Source of the DNA: Amphritea japonica ATCC BAA-1530 | GTDB lineage: Bacteria > Pseudomonadota > Gammaproteobacteria > Pseudomonadales > Balneatricaceae | Length of the DNA: 64,000 bases | Assembly: GCF_016592435.1 (NCBI RefSeq) | Contig: NZ_AP014545.1 | Coordinates: 2,984,693-3,048,692 of the forward strand | Direction: 5' to 3' | Shown: positions 7,515-16,852 of the stretch, piece after piece | Position numbering within the stretch: the stretch's first letter is position 1 | Layout: every line of letters starts with the position of its first letter | Notes under the pieces: generated by a model | Database searches by the model: none | Seen by the model: only the letters and a program-made list of their open reading frames with translations | What the model was told of the DNA's origin: nothing | Made by a program: the position numbers and the translations under genes

Positions 7515-10500
7515 TTAATCCTGAATCATAAACTCTTCTAACTTTAACTCTTCAGCAGGTACAGGCTTACCAAACAGGTAACCCTGATAGATATGACACC
7601 CAAACTCATGAAGCCGTTGTCTTTGCGCTTCAGTTTCGACACCTTCTGCGATGACCTTAAGACTCATGCTTTGGGCCAAAGCAATAATTGTCTGTGCGAT
7701 AGCCGTATCGTTTGGGTCAGTGAGTAGGTCACGGACAAAGGTCTGATCAATTTTCAGATAGTTAAGTGGCAATTTCTTTAGATAACTCAGAGAGGAGTAT
7801 CCGGTACCAAAGTCGTCGAGTGCGAAGCCTATGCCTTGTGCACCCAGCTGCCACATCTTATTAGCAACATCATCAATATTGTTAGATAAAACGCTCTCCG
7901 TCAGCTCTAGATTCAAACTGCCAGGCTTGACACCGGTTTTCTCAAGGATCTCTATTACAGCCGCTACAAAGTCTGGATGCTGATATTGGCGGGCACTGAC
8001 ATTCACAGCAACGGTTAAAGCGCCAAAACCAGCATCTTCCCATCGTTTCAGCTGTTGGCAAGCTTCTTCCAGAACCCATAGACCGATAGATAGAATCTGC
8101 CCCGTCTCTTCAGCCACAGATATAAAATCCAGTGGTGAGACCATACCGCGCTCCGGATGATTCCAGCGTATCAACGCTTCAGATCCAATCACAGCACCAT
8201 CAGAATCCACCTGCGGTTGGTAGTAAAGCTGAAATTGCTTATTCTCAATCGCCAGATGCAGATCAGTCTCAAGTTGAGCTCGCCGGCTCGCCGCTTCCTG
8301 CATTTTCGGATTAAAGAAACGAATCGTATTTCTACCTGCGGCCTTTGCCTGATACATAGCCAGGTCAGCCTGCTGTAAAAGCTGATCAATGCCAACCTTA
8401 TTATTATCAGAAAACACTGTAACGCCAATACTCAGAGTACTGTGGTGATTGAAACCTGAAAAAGTGTAATATTGATTTTGCGCTTCAAGTATTTTTTCAC
8501 TCAGATTACTAATCTGGCTCATCGCAACCTCTGAATTAACGTCCAGATCTGTCAGCATGATAATAAACTCATCGCCGCCGAACCGGGCGACTGTATCGGT
8601 TTTTCGAACAAGGCAGGTTAACTGTTCGGCAACTTTCTGTAACAGAATATCACCCTGATGATGGCCTACGGTGTCGTTCAGCGTCTTAAAATTATCTAGA
8701 TCAATAAATAACAGAGCACCTTCTCTGCCATAGCGCTGTGAAGCCATTACTGCCTGTTCAAGACGTTCTGTGAGCATTCTCCGGTTTGGTAGCTTCGTTA
8801 AAGAGTCGTAATAAGCCAGCTGCCGAATATGCTTTTCTGATGCTTTACGTTCGCTGATATCGGTGAGCGCCCTAACATAGTGAGTGATAGTCCCATGATC
8901 ATCTGTAACGGTTGTAATCATTAACCACTCAGGGAAAATTTCACCGTTTTTACGTTTACAACAGATCTCTCCCTGCCACTGACCCCGATTGCGTACTTCT
9001 TGCCTGATCTGATCATAAAACGCTTGAGGGTGCTCGCCTGAACGAAGAATCTTAGGTGTTTTACCAATTACGTCTACCGGGTTGTAGCCGGTAATATCCG
9101 TAAATGCCTGGTTTACGCTGAGAATTACGTTATCAGCATTAGTAATACACATCCCTTCCTGGGTTTCAAAAGCCACACCAGCAACCCTGAGTTGATCTTC
9201 ATTTTGACGTCTGATAACGATCTCATTGCTCATCTGCTCAATGTTACTTTCAATGGTGTCTGCCATTGCATTAAACGAAGCGGTAAGGCGCCCCATCTCA
9301 TCCCGGCTATGAATTGGCAATCGATGATTCATATCTCCATTATGAAATCTTTGGATGCCGTCATTTATAGCGGTGATCCGACGGGTCAATGAGTTAGCCA
9401 TCCAGATCGCTATAGCGATAACAATAATAATGAGTATTACCGTTGAGATAGCCAGCTCAAGTGTTGAAACGCTAAGCCGGTGTTGAATCGAAGAGATGAG
9501 CGCGTCACGCTGTTTCTGATAATCAATTATCTTAGAGGTAATAATATTTGAAATACGGCTACCTGATTCAACCGCCGCAAGATGAAACTCATCCACATTG
9601 GCACCAATAGTAACAAAACCAAATCCTTTTCTGCTCTGACCATAACGGCCGGTATAATAGGGAATAGTGGCTGCAGTGGTAAGTTTCCAAAGCCCACTGA
9701 AATAGATAACAAACGACCCAGAACCACCATCTCGAGTCAGTTGATCCCAGCCCTGACATTGAGGGGAGAAGTTCAAATAACGACAATCCAGGGCTATAGT
9801 GCCCTGACGAATCAGTTCTTTCGCTGGCTTTTTATTCAAAGAAGGCTGGTCAAAATAAGGGATCCCAGCGAGGAATTCATGAGAGGGCAACTTCGACTGC
9901 TGCCACGCCTGATACAGTTCACTGTCCATCCAGGGCGTTTCAGGCAATCCTGTTTCATGATGATAACCATGAATAAAATAATCTCTGGGGTGGGAAATAG
10001 AACGATTCTTGTGATCCCACATGAAAGCGTAATTACCCTCTATCGAGTCCGCTATCTGAGTGTAACGTTGTTCTGTAGGCGTGATTCGGTCAGTAAACTG
10101 ACGTATATGATCGTGATTCAAAGCCAGAGTAACATAACCAACTATTTTTCCATCTTTCAGCAATGGTGTAGCCCATCGAACAATACCCTGAAAGCGTTTC
10201 CCCATTGGATTTTCTGTACCTGCATATGCAGATTCTTCCGGCTTAAAATCAAGACCAGCTTTGGATACGCTTTCGGGAATATAGGGCCCTATGACTGAGC
10301 TTTTAACATATTCTCCAATAACTTCAGAAACATAGATTTCACCCGCTTGCAGTGATTGCAACTCTGACCAGTAAGTTTCTGCTTTCGCGAAAGTCTGCAA
10401 GCGTTGAGAAGTATCAATCAAGGATTTTTTATCGCCATCATCACTAGAAACTTTGAGTATCTCCACGCCATCCAGGCCGATCAGCGTTATTTCCTGATAC

Positions 10501-11048
10501 AAACGAACCGATTGTTTTTGCCCAAAAAACTCTTCCTCTCGCTGATGAAACTGCTTAGCATTGTCTTTAAGTTCTGCTTTTACGTTTGGCGACTCTGAAA
10601 AGCGTTTATCTTCGACCGCAAGCCAGTGGCTTTGATCTGGGGATAATGCCCACTCACCATGCTGATATAAATCTCGCGTTCTATTATTGAAAAAGTGTCT
10701 GAAGTTTTGCTCTGTGGGTTCAAGCAACGCGACCAGACGGATGTCCTGATCCCTTTCATAGAGGAACTTGGCAACCGCTTGCGCCGTATCCGTGGTGAGT
10801 CGCTCGATCGCTTCTCTTGAACGACTATCCAGCGCTTTTGTGCTGTCATCAATGACAATATTGCCAACATTCTGGATTGTTTCGAACATTCCATCAGTCA
10901 TTTCAGCAGAACGATCAGTAACTTTTTTCCCCAGTTCGGTCGCCGCATTCCAGGCAAAAAAAGCCAGACAGATTAATGGAATTACCTTTATGAGGACAAA
11001 AATACTTATCAGCTTTCCGCGAGTGCTTTCAATATATTTCATTGCCAA
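7515..11048 (-). CDS. Membrane sensor diguanylate cyclase/phosphodiesterase (HAMP-PAS-GGDEF-EAL)
   Basis: This 1177-residue protein should make and/or degrade cyclic di-GMP in response to an external and a cytoplasmic signal. Layout by inspection: a transmembrane helix near residues 12-35; a large periplasmic sensor to about 525, probably Cache-like; a second transmembrane helix ('VILIIIVIAIAIWMA'); HAMP; a PAS with C-terminal PAC ('MCITNADNVILSVNQAFTDI'); then GGDEF with intact 'RFGGDEFIIML' and EAL with intact 'SEALIRWNHPERG' and 'DDFGTGYSSLSYLKKLP'. Both catalytic signatures are conserved, so it may be bifunctional. The start is uncertain: a TTG at 11048 has AGGG eight bases upstream, and an ATG lies two codons later at 11042. 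It is monocistronic. Confidence 0.93.
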   Translation of the reverse strand: MAMKYIESTRGKLISIFVLIKVIPLICLAFFAWNAATELGKKVTDRSAEMTDGMFETIQNVGNIVIDDSTKALDSRSREAIERLTTDTAQAVAKFLYERDQDIRLVALLEPTEQNFRHFFNNRTRDLYQHGEWALSPDQSHWLAVEDKRFSESPNVKAELKDNAKQFHQREEEFFGQKQSVRLYQEITLIGLDGVEILKVSSDDGDKKSLIDTSQRLQTFAKAETYWSELQSLQAGEIYVSEVIGEYVKSSVIGPYIPESVSKAGLDFKPEESAYAGTENPMGKRFQGIVRWATPLLKDGKIVGYVTLALNHDHIRQFTDRITPTEQRYTQIADSIEGNYAFMWDHKNRSISHPRDYFIHGYHHETGLPETPWMDSELYQAWQQSKLPSHEFLAGIPYFDQPSLNKKPAKELIRQGTIALDCRYLNFSPQCQGWDQLTRDGGSGSFVIYFSGLWKLTTAATIPYYTGRYGQSRKGFGFVTIGANVDEFHLAAVESGSRISNIITSKIIDYQKQRDALISSIQHRLSVSTLELAISTVILIIIVIAIAIWMANSLTRRITAINDGIQRFHNGDMNHRLPIHSRDEMGRLTASFNAMADTIESNIEQMSNEIVIRRQNEDQLRVAGVAFETQEGMCITNADNVILSVNQAFTDITGYNPVDVIGKTPKILRSGEHPQAFYDQIRQEVRNRGQWQGEICCKRKNGEIFPEWLMITTVTDDHGTITHYVRALTDISERKASEKHIRQLAYYDSLTKLPNRRMLTERLEQAVMASQRYGREGALLFIDLDNFKTLNDTVGHHQGDILLQKVAEQLTCLVRKTDTVARFGGDEFIIMLTDLDVNSEVAMSQISNLSEKILEAQNQYYTFSGFNHHSTLSIGVTVFSDNNKVGIDQLLQQADLAMYQAKAAGRNTIRFFNPKMQEAASRRAQLETDLHLAIENKQFQLYYQPQVDSDGAVIGSEALIRWNHPERGMVSPLDFISVAEETGQILSIGLWVLEEACQQLKRWEDAGFGALTVAVNVSARQYQHPDFVAAVIEILEKTGVKPGSLNLELTESVLSNNIDDVANKMWQLGAQGIGFALDDFGTGYSSLSYLKKLPLNYLKIDQTFVRDLLTDPNDTAIAQTIIALAQSMSLKVIAEGVETEAQRQRLHEFGCHIYQGYLFGKPVPAEELKLEEFMIQD

Positions 11049-11183
11049 GCGAAGATCCCTTTCTTCTACACTAAGATTGATACCACTCTAGTGCATCATT
11101 GAAAGACCTGCGTGGTACTTATTTACCAATTTGGTGAGTCACACAAAAACGCTAAAACCCGGATTCACCACCTTTCAGACACA

Positions 11184-11209
11184 CAAAAAGCGCCTAATAG
11201 CGCTTTGTC
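11184..11209 (-). terminator. Intrinsic terminator after the flavodoxin gene
   Basis: On the minus strand AAAGCGC, a TATTAG loop and GCGCTTT are followed by further Ts (GCGCTTTTTGTG). This is a 7-bp G+C-containing stem with a T run, about 95 bases past the flavodoxin stop codon. The gap 11049-11298 otherwise holds only the upstream region of the GGDEF-EAL gene. Confidence 0.65.
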
Positions 11210-11298
11210 TTCATCTTTAAGTAAATTGCTCCACTACATTTAACAAGCCTCACAGCCACGATTGAGAGGCCAGAATTGATAACTGAGCAAAAACGACT

Positions 11299-11742
11299 TC
11301 AGAGTTTAGTGGACCATTCATCAATCCATTCCGCTGCAGCTTCGTCCGGATCTGGTGTTTCACAACTATCGATAAACAGCGCCTGCCCCACCGGCTTAGC
11401 GCCAAGATCATACATCAGCTCATTCATCTGTTTGCCGCCTTCGGCAAAAGATTCATATGAGCTATCACCTAGTGCAATAAGGCCAAATCTAACCTTTGTA
11501 AAATCGGGAGAACGATCTTTCAACTGACAGTACAGCGGCATCAGATTGGCGGGGATTTCACCCTGCCCGATTGTTGCAGTGCAGATTAACAACACATCAG
11601 GCTGAGCGATCACTTGCTCATAGGCTGGCTCACTCAACAGCACTGCCTTATGACCTAAGTTATTTAACTGTTCGGTGCAGTCATCTGCTATCTGACCGGC
11701 ATTGCCATAGGTTGAGCCCACTAATACTTGTATATCCGCCAT
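11299..11742 (-). CDS. MioC-type flavodoxin
   Basis: This is a 147-residue FMN-binding flavodoxin-fold protein. The phosphate-binding loop 'VGSTYGNAGQIADDC' (about residues 7-21), 'LICTATIGQGEIPANL' and 'FGLIALGDSSYESFAEGG' are the three FMN-contact segments seen in MioC and sulfite-reductase-type flavodoxin domains. Such proteins shuttle electrons; MioC is reported to support biotin synthase. The frame extends upstream to 11787, but the ATG at 11742 has AAGGTGG correctly spaced and immediately precedes the canonical 'MADIQVLVGSTYGNAG' start, so I use that. It is monocistronic. The precise redox partner is unknown. Confidence 0.88.
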   Translation of the reverse strand: MADIQVLVGSTYGNAGQIADDCTEQLNNLGHKAVLLSEPAYEQVIAQPDVLLICTATIGQGEIPANLMPLYCQLKDRSPDFTKVRFGLIALGDSSYESFAEGGKQMNELMYDLGAKPVGQALFIDSCETPDPDEAAAEWIDEWSTKL

Positions 11743-11912
11743 CAATCCACCTTCTGTTGCTTTAAAACCAGCCTCCCCTTGAAGCAAGCCATATAATAAA
11801 GAAAATACCCAGCCAGTTGAACGTCATTTTTATCTATTCATCATTTACCCGACTGTTTTTGTCAACTATCTTATATATGACCATTCAGAAAGAAAACAAG
11901 GGGAATAAGACA

Positions 11913-12242
11913 ATGCCTAACAACCATGTCAGCCACCTTCTGAACAAGTTAGAGGAGCACTCCACCGAGCAAACCCAACTTGTCGACTGTAACTTTTCTA
12001 TCAGCAAAGAGGACCAGATCAAAGTAGAGGCAATGGCAGAGCTGTTTCAGCTGCCCGCCGACAAGCTGGTTGCCGACCTGCTCCATACCGTCCTGCTGGA
12101 AATGGAAGAGAAAATGCCTTATCGGGCAGGCTCCAACGTCATCCGCGTTGAAGAAGGGGATCCGATCTACGAAGATGTCGGTCCAATGCCGCGCTATATG
12201 GCAATCAAGAACCGTCTGAATAAATCGACTAAATGCGCTTAA
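11913..12242 (+). CDS. Hypothetical protein, small acidic cytoplasmic
   Basis: This is a 109-residue protein that I do not recognise. The frame is open from a TTG at 11817, but the ATG at 11913 has AAGGGG about nine bases upstream and starts 'MPNNHVSHLLNKLEEHS'. The middle ('SISKEDQIKVEAMAELFQLPADKLVADLLHTVLLEMEEKMPY') reads like a strand followed by two helices, reminiscent of ribbon-helix-helix proteins. The C-terminus is charged and possibly disordered. There is no signal peptide or membrane segment. It is flanked by the divergent flavodoxin gene and a convergent cytochrome c gene and is probably monocistronic. A role in DNA binding is only a fold guess. Confidence 0.7.
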   Translation: MPNNHVSHLLNKLEEHSTEQTQLVDCNFSISKEDQIKVEAMAELFQLPADKLVADLLHTVLLEMEEKMPYRAGSNVIRVEEGDPIYEDVGPMPRYMAIKNRLNKSTKCA

Positions 12243-12244
12243 AA

Positions 12245-12273
12245 AAACAGCAAAGCCAAATACTCTGCTGTTT
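12245..12273 (+). terminator. Possible terminator after the 11913-12242 gene
   Basis: AAACAGCA (12245-12252) and TGCTGTTT (12266-12273) form an 8-bp stem with a 13-base loop, directly after the stop codon. A second small G5/C5 hairpin (12283-12298) follows. The T run is short, so this is a moderate call. Confidence 0.4.
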
Positions 12274-12324
12274 AAACAGCATGGGGGCTTACACCCCCTT
12301 ACTGAATAGTACCCAGCCTGAAAC

Positions 12325-12705
12325 TTAAAGTGTCTTCAGGTAAGCAATCAGATAATCCTGCTCAGCAACGTCAGAAATTGCTACGTGGCGCATCCGCGTG
12401 CCGGGAACCAGTTTGGCATTGTCAGCAACCCATTGGCGCAGATTGTCTTCCGTCCAGGTAATACCTGATTTTTGCAGCGCTTCAGAATAGGCAAAACGCG
12501 GCAGGGCTGCAGCTTCACGACCGACTACGCCCGTCAGACTTGGGCCAAAGGCATTTTTACTGCTATCCGCTGTATGACAGGCCTGGCAGCGTTTAAACAC
12601 TTCTGCTCCAGCCGCAACCATTGCAGCTTCTTCCGCCTGTACAGGCGAAGCCATCACTCCGGCCAGTGCGGCCACAGACAGCAACTTAACCATTACTTTA
12701 TTCAT
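12325..12705 (-). CDS. Class I cytochrome c, periplasmic
   Basis: This is a 126-residue exported c-type cytochrome. A signal peptide covers about residues 1-24 ('LLSVAALAGVMASPVQA', cleavage after AQA-like VQA). The haem-binding motif CQACH is at residues 40-44, and the sixth ligand is probably Met105 in 'VPGTRMRHV'. Size and the 'FGPSLTGVVGREAA' segment match the mitochondrial/c2-like class I group that carries electrons between bc1 complex and oxidases or reductases. It is monocistronic between convergent genes. The specific redox partner cannot be read from sequence. An internal ATG at residue 5 is an alternative start. Confidence 0.9.
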   Translation of the reverse strand: MNKVMVKLLSVAALAGVMASPVQAEEAAMVAAGAEVFKRCQACHTADSSKNAFGPSLTGVVGREAAALPRFAYSEALQKSGITWTEDNLRQWVADNAKLVPGTRMRHVAISDVAEQDYLIAYLKTL

Positions 12706-12831
12706 TTTCAGATACTCTCATCGTAATTTATACGGGTCTGAGAAGTATACTTTCTGACAGACTCCGAGAACTTACTACTTGAGTACCCTTTTACAGCAAC
12801 CGATGACCTACATCAGTAGGACATATACGCA

Positions 12832-12855
12832 AAAACGCGGCATACGCCGCGTTTT
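12832..12855 (-). terminator. Intrinsic terminator of the fumarase gene
   Basis: A 10-bp stem AAAACGCGGC / GCCGCGTTTT with an ATAC loop lies 24 bases beyond the fumarase stop codon on the minus strand. It is symmetric, so it may also stop transcription from the other side. Confidence 0.85.
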
Positions 12856-12878
12856 AAAAGCCTGACTCTATGCTGTGA

Positions 12879-14384
12879 TTACACCTGTTCGGCGATAATC
12901 TTCTTCCACTGAGCAGGGCCGGTGTTATGAACGGAAACACCGTTCGTGTCTACGGCAACAGTAACCGGCATATCCTTCACTTCAAACTCGTAGATCGCTT
13001 CCATCCCCATTTCAGGAAAGGCCAGTACTTCAGCATTCGTAATTGCCTTAGATACCAGGTATGCAGCACCACCCACCGCCATCAGATACACCGCTTTATT
13101 ATCACGAATAGCATCAATCGCAACCGGTCCACGTTCAGATTTACCGATCATTCCCAGCAAACCAGTGCTTTCGATTACCTGACGAGTGAATTTATCCATC
13201 CGGGTAGCCGTCGTTGGACCAGCAGGCCCAACAACTTCCTCACGTACCGGGTCAACCGGACCCACGTAATAGATAAAGCGCCCTTTCAGATCAACCGGCA
13301 GATCTTCACCGTTGTTAAGCATCTCGACCATGCGCTTATGCGCAGCATCACGACCGGTGAGCATCTTACCGTTCAGCAAGACAGTTTCACCTGGCTCCCA
13401 GCTCAACACATCTTCAGGCGTCACGGTATTCAAATCGACACGACGGGTATTAGAACCCACTTCGAATGTCACTTCCGGCCACTCATCCAGGCTCGGCGGG
13501 GTCAATACAGCCGGACCGTTACCGTTCAGCTTGAAGTGAGTATGGCGGGTTGCCGCACAGTTAGGGATCATACATACCGGCAGTGAAGCTGCGTGGGTAG
13601 GATAATCCATAATTTTGATATCCAGTACAGTCGTCAGACCACCCAGACCCTGCGCACCTATACCCAGAGCGTTGACTGCATCCATGATTTCGATACGCAG
13701 TTCTTCAACGCGATTCTGTGGTCCACGCTCACGCAGCTCATGGATATCAATCGGGTCCATCAGGGACTCTTTCGCCATGACAGCAGCTTTTTCAGCGGTA
13801 CCACCAATACCTATGCCCAACATACCCGGTGGACACCAGCCTGCACCCATTGTAGGAACAGTCTTCACTATCCAATCAACAATACTGTCAGATGGGTTCA
13901 ACATCGCCATCTTAGATTTGTTTTCTGAGCCGCCGCCTTTCGCCGCAACATGTACTTCTACTTCATCACCTTCAACGATCTCGTAGTGAATCACCGCTGG
14001 AGTATTATCTTTAGTGTTCTGACGCTTACCGGCAGGATCAGCCAATATAGAAGCACGCAACACATTGTCGGGATGAGTGTAAGCCTGACGCACACCTTCG
14101 TTGACCATATCGGTCACGCTCATTTTGGCATCCCAGACAACATTCATACCGACTTTCAGGAAAACGGTAACGATACCCGTATCCTGACAGATAGGACGTT
14201 TACCTTCGGCACACATACGGGAATTAATCAGGATTTGCGCCATAGCGTCTTTAGCCGCTGGGTTCTCCTCCTTCTGATAGGCTTCGTGCACACCCTGGAT
14301 AAAGTCGATCGGGTGGTAATAGGAGATGAACTGCAGCGAGTCGGCAATGCTGCTGATGAAATCGTCTTGGCGAATTACGCTCAT
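12879..14384 (-). CDS. fumA: Class I (iron-sulfur) fumarate hydratase
   Basis: This enzyme interconverts fumarate and L-malate in the TCA cycle using a labile [4Fe-4S] cluster. The 501-residue polypeptide is the single-chain form, with the alpha part (residues about 10-285) and the beta part (about 330-498) fused. Cluster cysteines are visible in 'RPICQDTGIVTVF', 'GAGWCPPGMLGIGIGG' and 'MIPNCAATRHTHF'. The beta region shows 'GPAGPTTATRMDKF' and 'GMIGKSERGP'. Length is slightly below E. coli FumA (548), as in the pseudomonad-type enzymes. It is monocistronic with a strong terminator. Cluster sensitivity to oxidants normally makes class II FumC its backup; that gene is not in this window. Confidence 0.95.
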   Translation of the reverse strand: MSVIRQDDFISSIADSLQFISYYHPIDFIQGVHEAYQKEENPAAKDAMAQILINSRMCAEGKRPICQDTGIVTVFLKVGMNVVWDAKMSVTDMVNEGVRQAYTHPDNVLRASILADPAGKRQNTKDNTPAVIHYEIVEGDEVEVHVAAKGGGSENKSKMAMLNPSDSIVDWIVKTVPTMGAGWCPPGMLGIGIGGTAEKAAVMAKESLMDPIDIHELRERGPQNRVEELRIEIMDAVNALGIGAQGLGGLTTVLDIKIMDYPTHAASLPVCMIPNCAATRHTHFKLNGNGPAVLTPPSLDEWPEVTFEVGSNTRRVDLNTVTPEDVLSWEPGETVLLNGKMLTGRDAAHKRMVEMLNNGEDLPVDLKGRFIYYVGPVDPVREEVVGPAGPTTATRMDKFTRQVIESTGLLGMIGKSERGPVAIDAIRDNKAVYLMAVGGAAYLVSKAITNAEVLAFPEMGMEAIYEFEVKDMPVTVAVDTNGVSVHNTGPAQWKKIIAEQV

Positions 14385-14552
14385 GATTGGCTCCGCGGTA
14401 TCAGGCTAGAATGTAAGTAAGACCGGTCAAAAGAGGACTATCGATGTAGTCCTTAAGTTCTGCGCAATATTATACACTAATTTAATCATCGGACGTTGCC
14501 CGGCCTTAGTATTAAACAGAGCCTATTCAGCAGGTTATCAATAGGATGCTTT

Positions 14553-15383
14553 TTATAAACTCAAACAATACAACAGGCCAAACACCATAAAGAACCGACC
14601 ACTGGCCGGAGGCAAAGATATCCTTCCTGCTTCGGTTAACTGTTGTTTATAAAGCCAGTAGATAAGCGGTAAACTTCCCAGCCACCATAATCCGGGAATA
14701 ACCTCTGTAACCCAAAGTATCAACGATATACCCGCGACCAGCAGCAACAGCGTGACATACAAACCTTTCGCCGCATTCAGTCCTATCCGCACCGTCAGGG
14801 TTCGAATACCCGCGGCAGAATCACTCCTTACATCCCTGATCTCATTGGCCAGAAGTAATAACGAACTAACCAGACTCACCGGGATCGACCGATAGAAGAC
14901 TGACCAGCTAAGTTCTCCTGCCAGTATAAAATAACTACCACAGACCATCAGCACGCCCATCAGCCAGAACACTAACACCACGGCTAAGCCTCGCCGCTTA
15001 AAGTTGACCGGCTCAACGGTATAGCCCAATCCACCAAGCAGCCCGATCGACAACAGTATAAGTAACTCGAGCCCGGTAACACTCAGAAGACTAACGCCTA
15101 TCGCCGACGCCAACAGAAAGCACACTAACCCTAGTCTGAAATTACGAATGACCTGCTGACGGGCATTGTGATTTTTCAATTGTTTCAAATCAGCGTGGTC
15201 ATTAATCAGGTTCACTCCCGCTTGAAGCACCAAAGCACCCAACAGAATCAGGAAAGCCACCGAGTAATTAAACGCAGGCAATCCAGCAGCACTAACGATA
15301 CCGACCAGACAGGTGATCAGTGCCACTGAAAAAGAGAATGGGCGCAAGGCCCGCCCCAGCGAATACTTATCCTGTTTCATCAA
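14553..15383 (-). CDS. UbiA/MenA-family membrane prenyltransferase
   Basis: This 276-residue polytopic protein (about eight or nine hydrophobic helices) carries the two Asp-rich motifs of the UbiA superfamily. The first is 'LINDHADLKQ' (about residues 60-70) and the second 'ANEIRDVRSD' (about 179-188). These bind the Mg-prenyl-diphosphate. The pattern is closer to MenA (1,4-dihydroxy-2-naphthoate polyprenyltransferase) than to UbiA, but no menaquinone genes are nearby and the aromatic acceptor cannot be assigned. It lies downstream of trhP but is separated from it by a terminator at 15417-15442, so it probably has its own promoter. It ends 132 bases past the fumarase start region with nothing notable between. 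Confidence 0.85.
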   Translation of the reverse strand: MMKQDKYSLGRALRPFSFSVALITCLVGIVSAAGLPAFNYSVAFLILLGALVLQAGVNLINDHADLKQLKNHNARQQVIRNFRLGLVCFLLASAIGVSLLSVTGLELLILLSIGLLGGLGYTVEPVNFKRRGLAVVLVFWLMGVLMVCGSYFILAGELSWSVFYRSIPVSLVSSLLLLANEIRDVRSDSAAGIRTLTVRIGLNAAKGLYVTLLLLVAGISLILWVTEVIPGLWWLGSLPLIYWLYKQQLTEAGRISLPPASGRFFMVFGLLYCLSL

Positions 15384-15416
15384 TTCCCGTGATATCCCTT
15401 ACATGAGCAGACATAA

Positions 15417-15442
15417 AAAAAGGTATCAGCAGATACCTTTTT
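15417..15442 (-). terminator. Intrinsic terminator of trhP
   Basis: An 11-bp stem AAAAAGGTATC / GATACCTTTTT with an AGCA loop and a T run on the minus strand, beginning 14 bases after the trhP stop codon. Confidence 0.85.
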
Positions 15443-15456
15443 ACACTTAACAATCC

Positions 15457-16821
15457 TTAACTTTCGCTTTCATAGGCCGGCGCATTGGGCAAGTCACGCA
15501 TCAACAACGCAAACTCCAGATCAGCATCGACATCCAGTGCTATACGTACTTTATGACCCGAACCCGGCGCGCAATCTCTTGCCTCACCCTGCAAGTTTTC
15601 CATCTGTTCAAGCTTAAACTTCTGATTACCTGTTGGCGTCATTAATTCCAGAGTATCACCCACCATAAAGCGGTTCTTCACTTCGAAATCGATAGTCCCC
15701 TTCTGTTGATCACGGCCGATCACTTCACCGACAAACTGCTGGTGAACGCCCACAGAATTACCCGTTTCGTAGTTCTGATATTCATCATGAACATGACGAC
15801 GATAAAAGCCTTCGGTATACCCCCGGTTAGCGAGATTCTCCAGATTATCCATCAGACTCATATCGAAGGGACGCCCCGCTGCAGCATCGTCAATCGCCTT
15901 ACGATACGCCTGAGTCGCCCGGGCAACGTAATAATGAGACTTAGTACGTCCTTCAATCTTTAACGAATGAATGCCCATATCGGTCAAACGCTGCACATGC
16001 TGAATCGCGCGCAGGTCTTTAGAGTTCATAATATAGGTGCCGTGCTCATCCTCAAACGCAGGCATATACTCACCCGGACGGGTCTCTTCCTGAAGCAGAT
16101 AGGTCTTATCAGTAGGCTCACCCTCACCCAGTGCAGGCTGAACCGACGCTTCATTCGGATCAAAGTTCTGCACCGGAATCAGATCACCATTATCATCCTG
16201 CTTTGCCTCATGAGCGTCATACTTCCAGCGACATGAATTAGTACAAGTGCCTTGATTAGGGTCTCGGTGATTAATATAACCGGACAGCAGGCAACGACCT
16301 GAATAAGCGATACAAAGAGAGCCATGGACAAATACTTCCAGCTCCATCTCCGGGCACTTTTCACGCATCTCTGCGATCTCATCCAGAGACAGCTCTCGCG
16401 ACATAATTATGCGTTCAATACCCGCCTGATGCCAAAACTTAACACTGGCCCAGTTCATGGTATTACTCTGCACTGACAGATGGATAGGAATATCCGGCCA
16501 GTTTTCTTTCACCATCAGAATCAAACCAGGGTCTGACATAATCAGCGCATCAGGCCCCATTTCAACGACAGGACGCAAATCATCAATATAGGTCTTCAGT
16601 TTATTGTTATGCGGCATGATATTACTGGCCACATAGAACTTTTTGCCCTGTGCGTGGGCGATATTAATCCCCTCTTGCAGGTTATCCAGGTTGAAGTCGT
16701 TATTACGTACCCGCAGGCTGTAACGTGGCTGACCGGCATATACGGCATCAGCCCCATAAGCAAAAGCGTATTTCATATTGCGCAGCGTACCCGCTGGCGA
16801 AAGTAGTTCTGGTTTAAACAT
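15457..16821 (-). CDS. trhP: Peptidase U32-family tRNA hydroxylation protein TrhP (YegQ)
   Basis: TrhP acts with prephenate and an iron-sulfur cluster to form 5-hydroxyuridine at tRNA position 34, the first step toward cmo5U/mo5U. The 454-residue length and order match: a TIM-barrel start 'MFKPELLSPAGTLRNMKYAFAYGADAVYAG', the U32 signature 'ELEVFVHGSLCIAYSGRCLLSGY', and cysteines 'GTCTNSCRWKY' that are thought to bind the cluster. 'GEYMPAFEDEHGTYIMNSKDL' and a C-terminal beta domain complete it. It was formerly annotated as a collagenase-like protease. It is followed by its own terminator. The thpR gene 31 bases upstream could be cotranscribed. The related UbiU/UbiV proteins are shorter and fit less well. 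Confidence 0.93.
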   Translation of the reverse strand: MFKPELLSPAGTLRNMKYAFAYGADAVYAGQPRYSLRVRNNDFNLDNLQEGINIAHAQGKKFYVASNIMPHNNKLKTYIDDLRPVVEMGPDALIMSDPGLILMVKENWPDIPIHLSVQSNTMNWASVKFWHQAGIERIIMSRELSLDEIAEMREKCPEMELEVFVHGSLCIAYSGRCLLSGYINHRDPNQGTCTNSCRWKYDAHEAKQDDNGDLIPVQNFDPNEASVQPALGEGEPTDKTYLLQEETRPGEYMPAFEDEHGTYIMNSKDLRAIQHVQRLTDMGIHSLKIEGRTKSHYYVARATQAYRKAIDDAAAGRPFDMSLMDNLENLANRGYTEGFYRRHVHDEYQNYETGNSVGVHQQFVGEVIGRDQQKGTIDFEVKNRFMVGDTLELMTPTGNQKFKLEQMENLQGEARDCAPGSGHKVRIALDVDADLEFALLMRDLPNAPAYESES

Positions 16822-16852
16822 TATTCACAACGTAGAAAAGTTAAGGACTGGC

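Noticed and set aside
9582-10298. A 238-codon plus-strand frame inside the GGDEF-EAL gene
   Set aside because: Antisense to a gene with clear domains, biased composition and no ribosome-binding site.
12927-13586. A 219-codon plus-strand frame inside fumA
   Set aside because: Antisense shadow rich in His, Arg and Thr; the opposite strand encodes class I fumarase without interruption.
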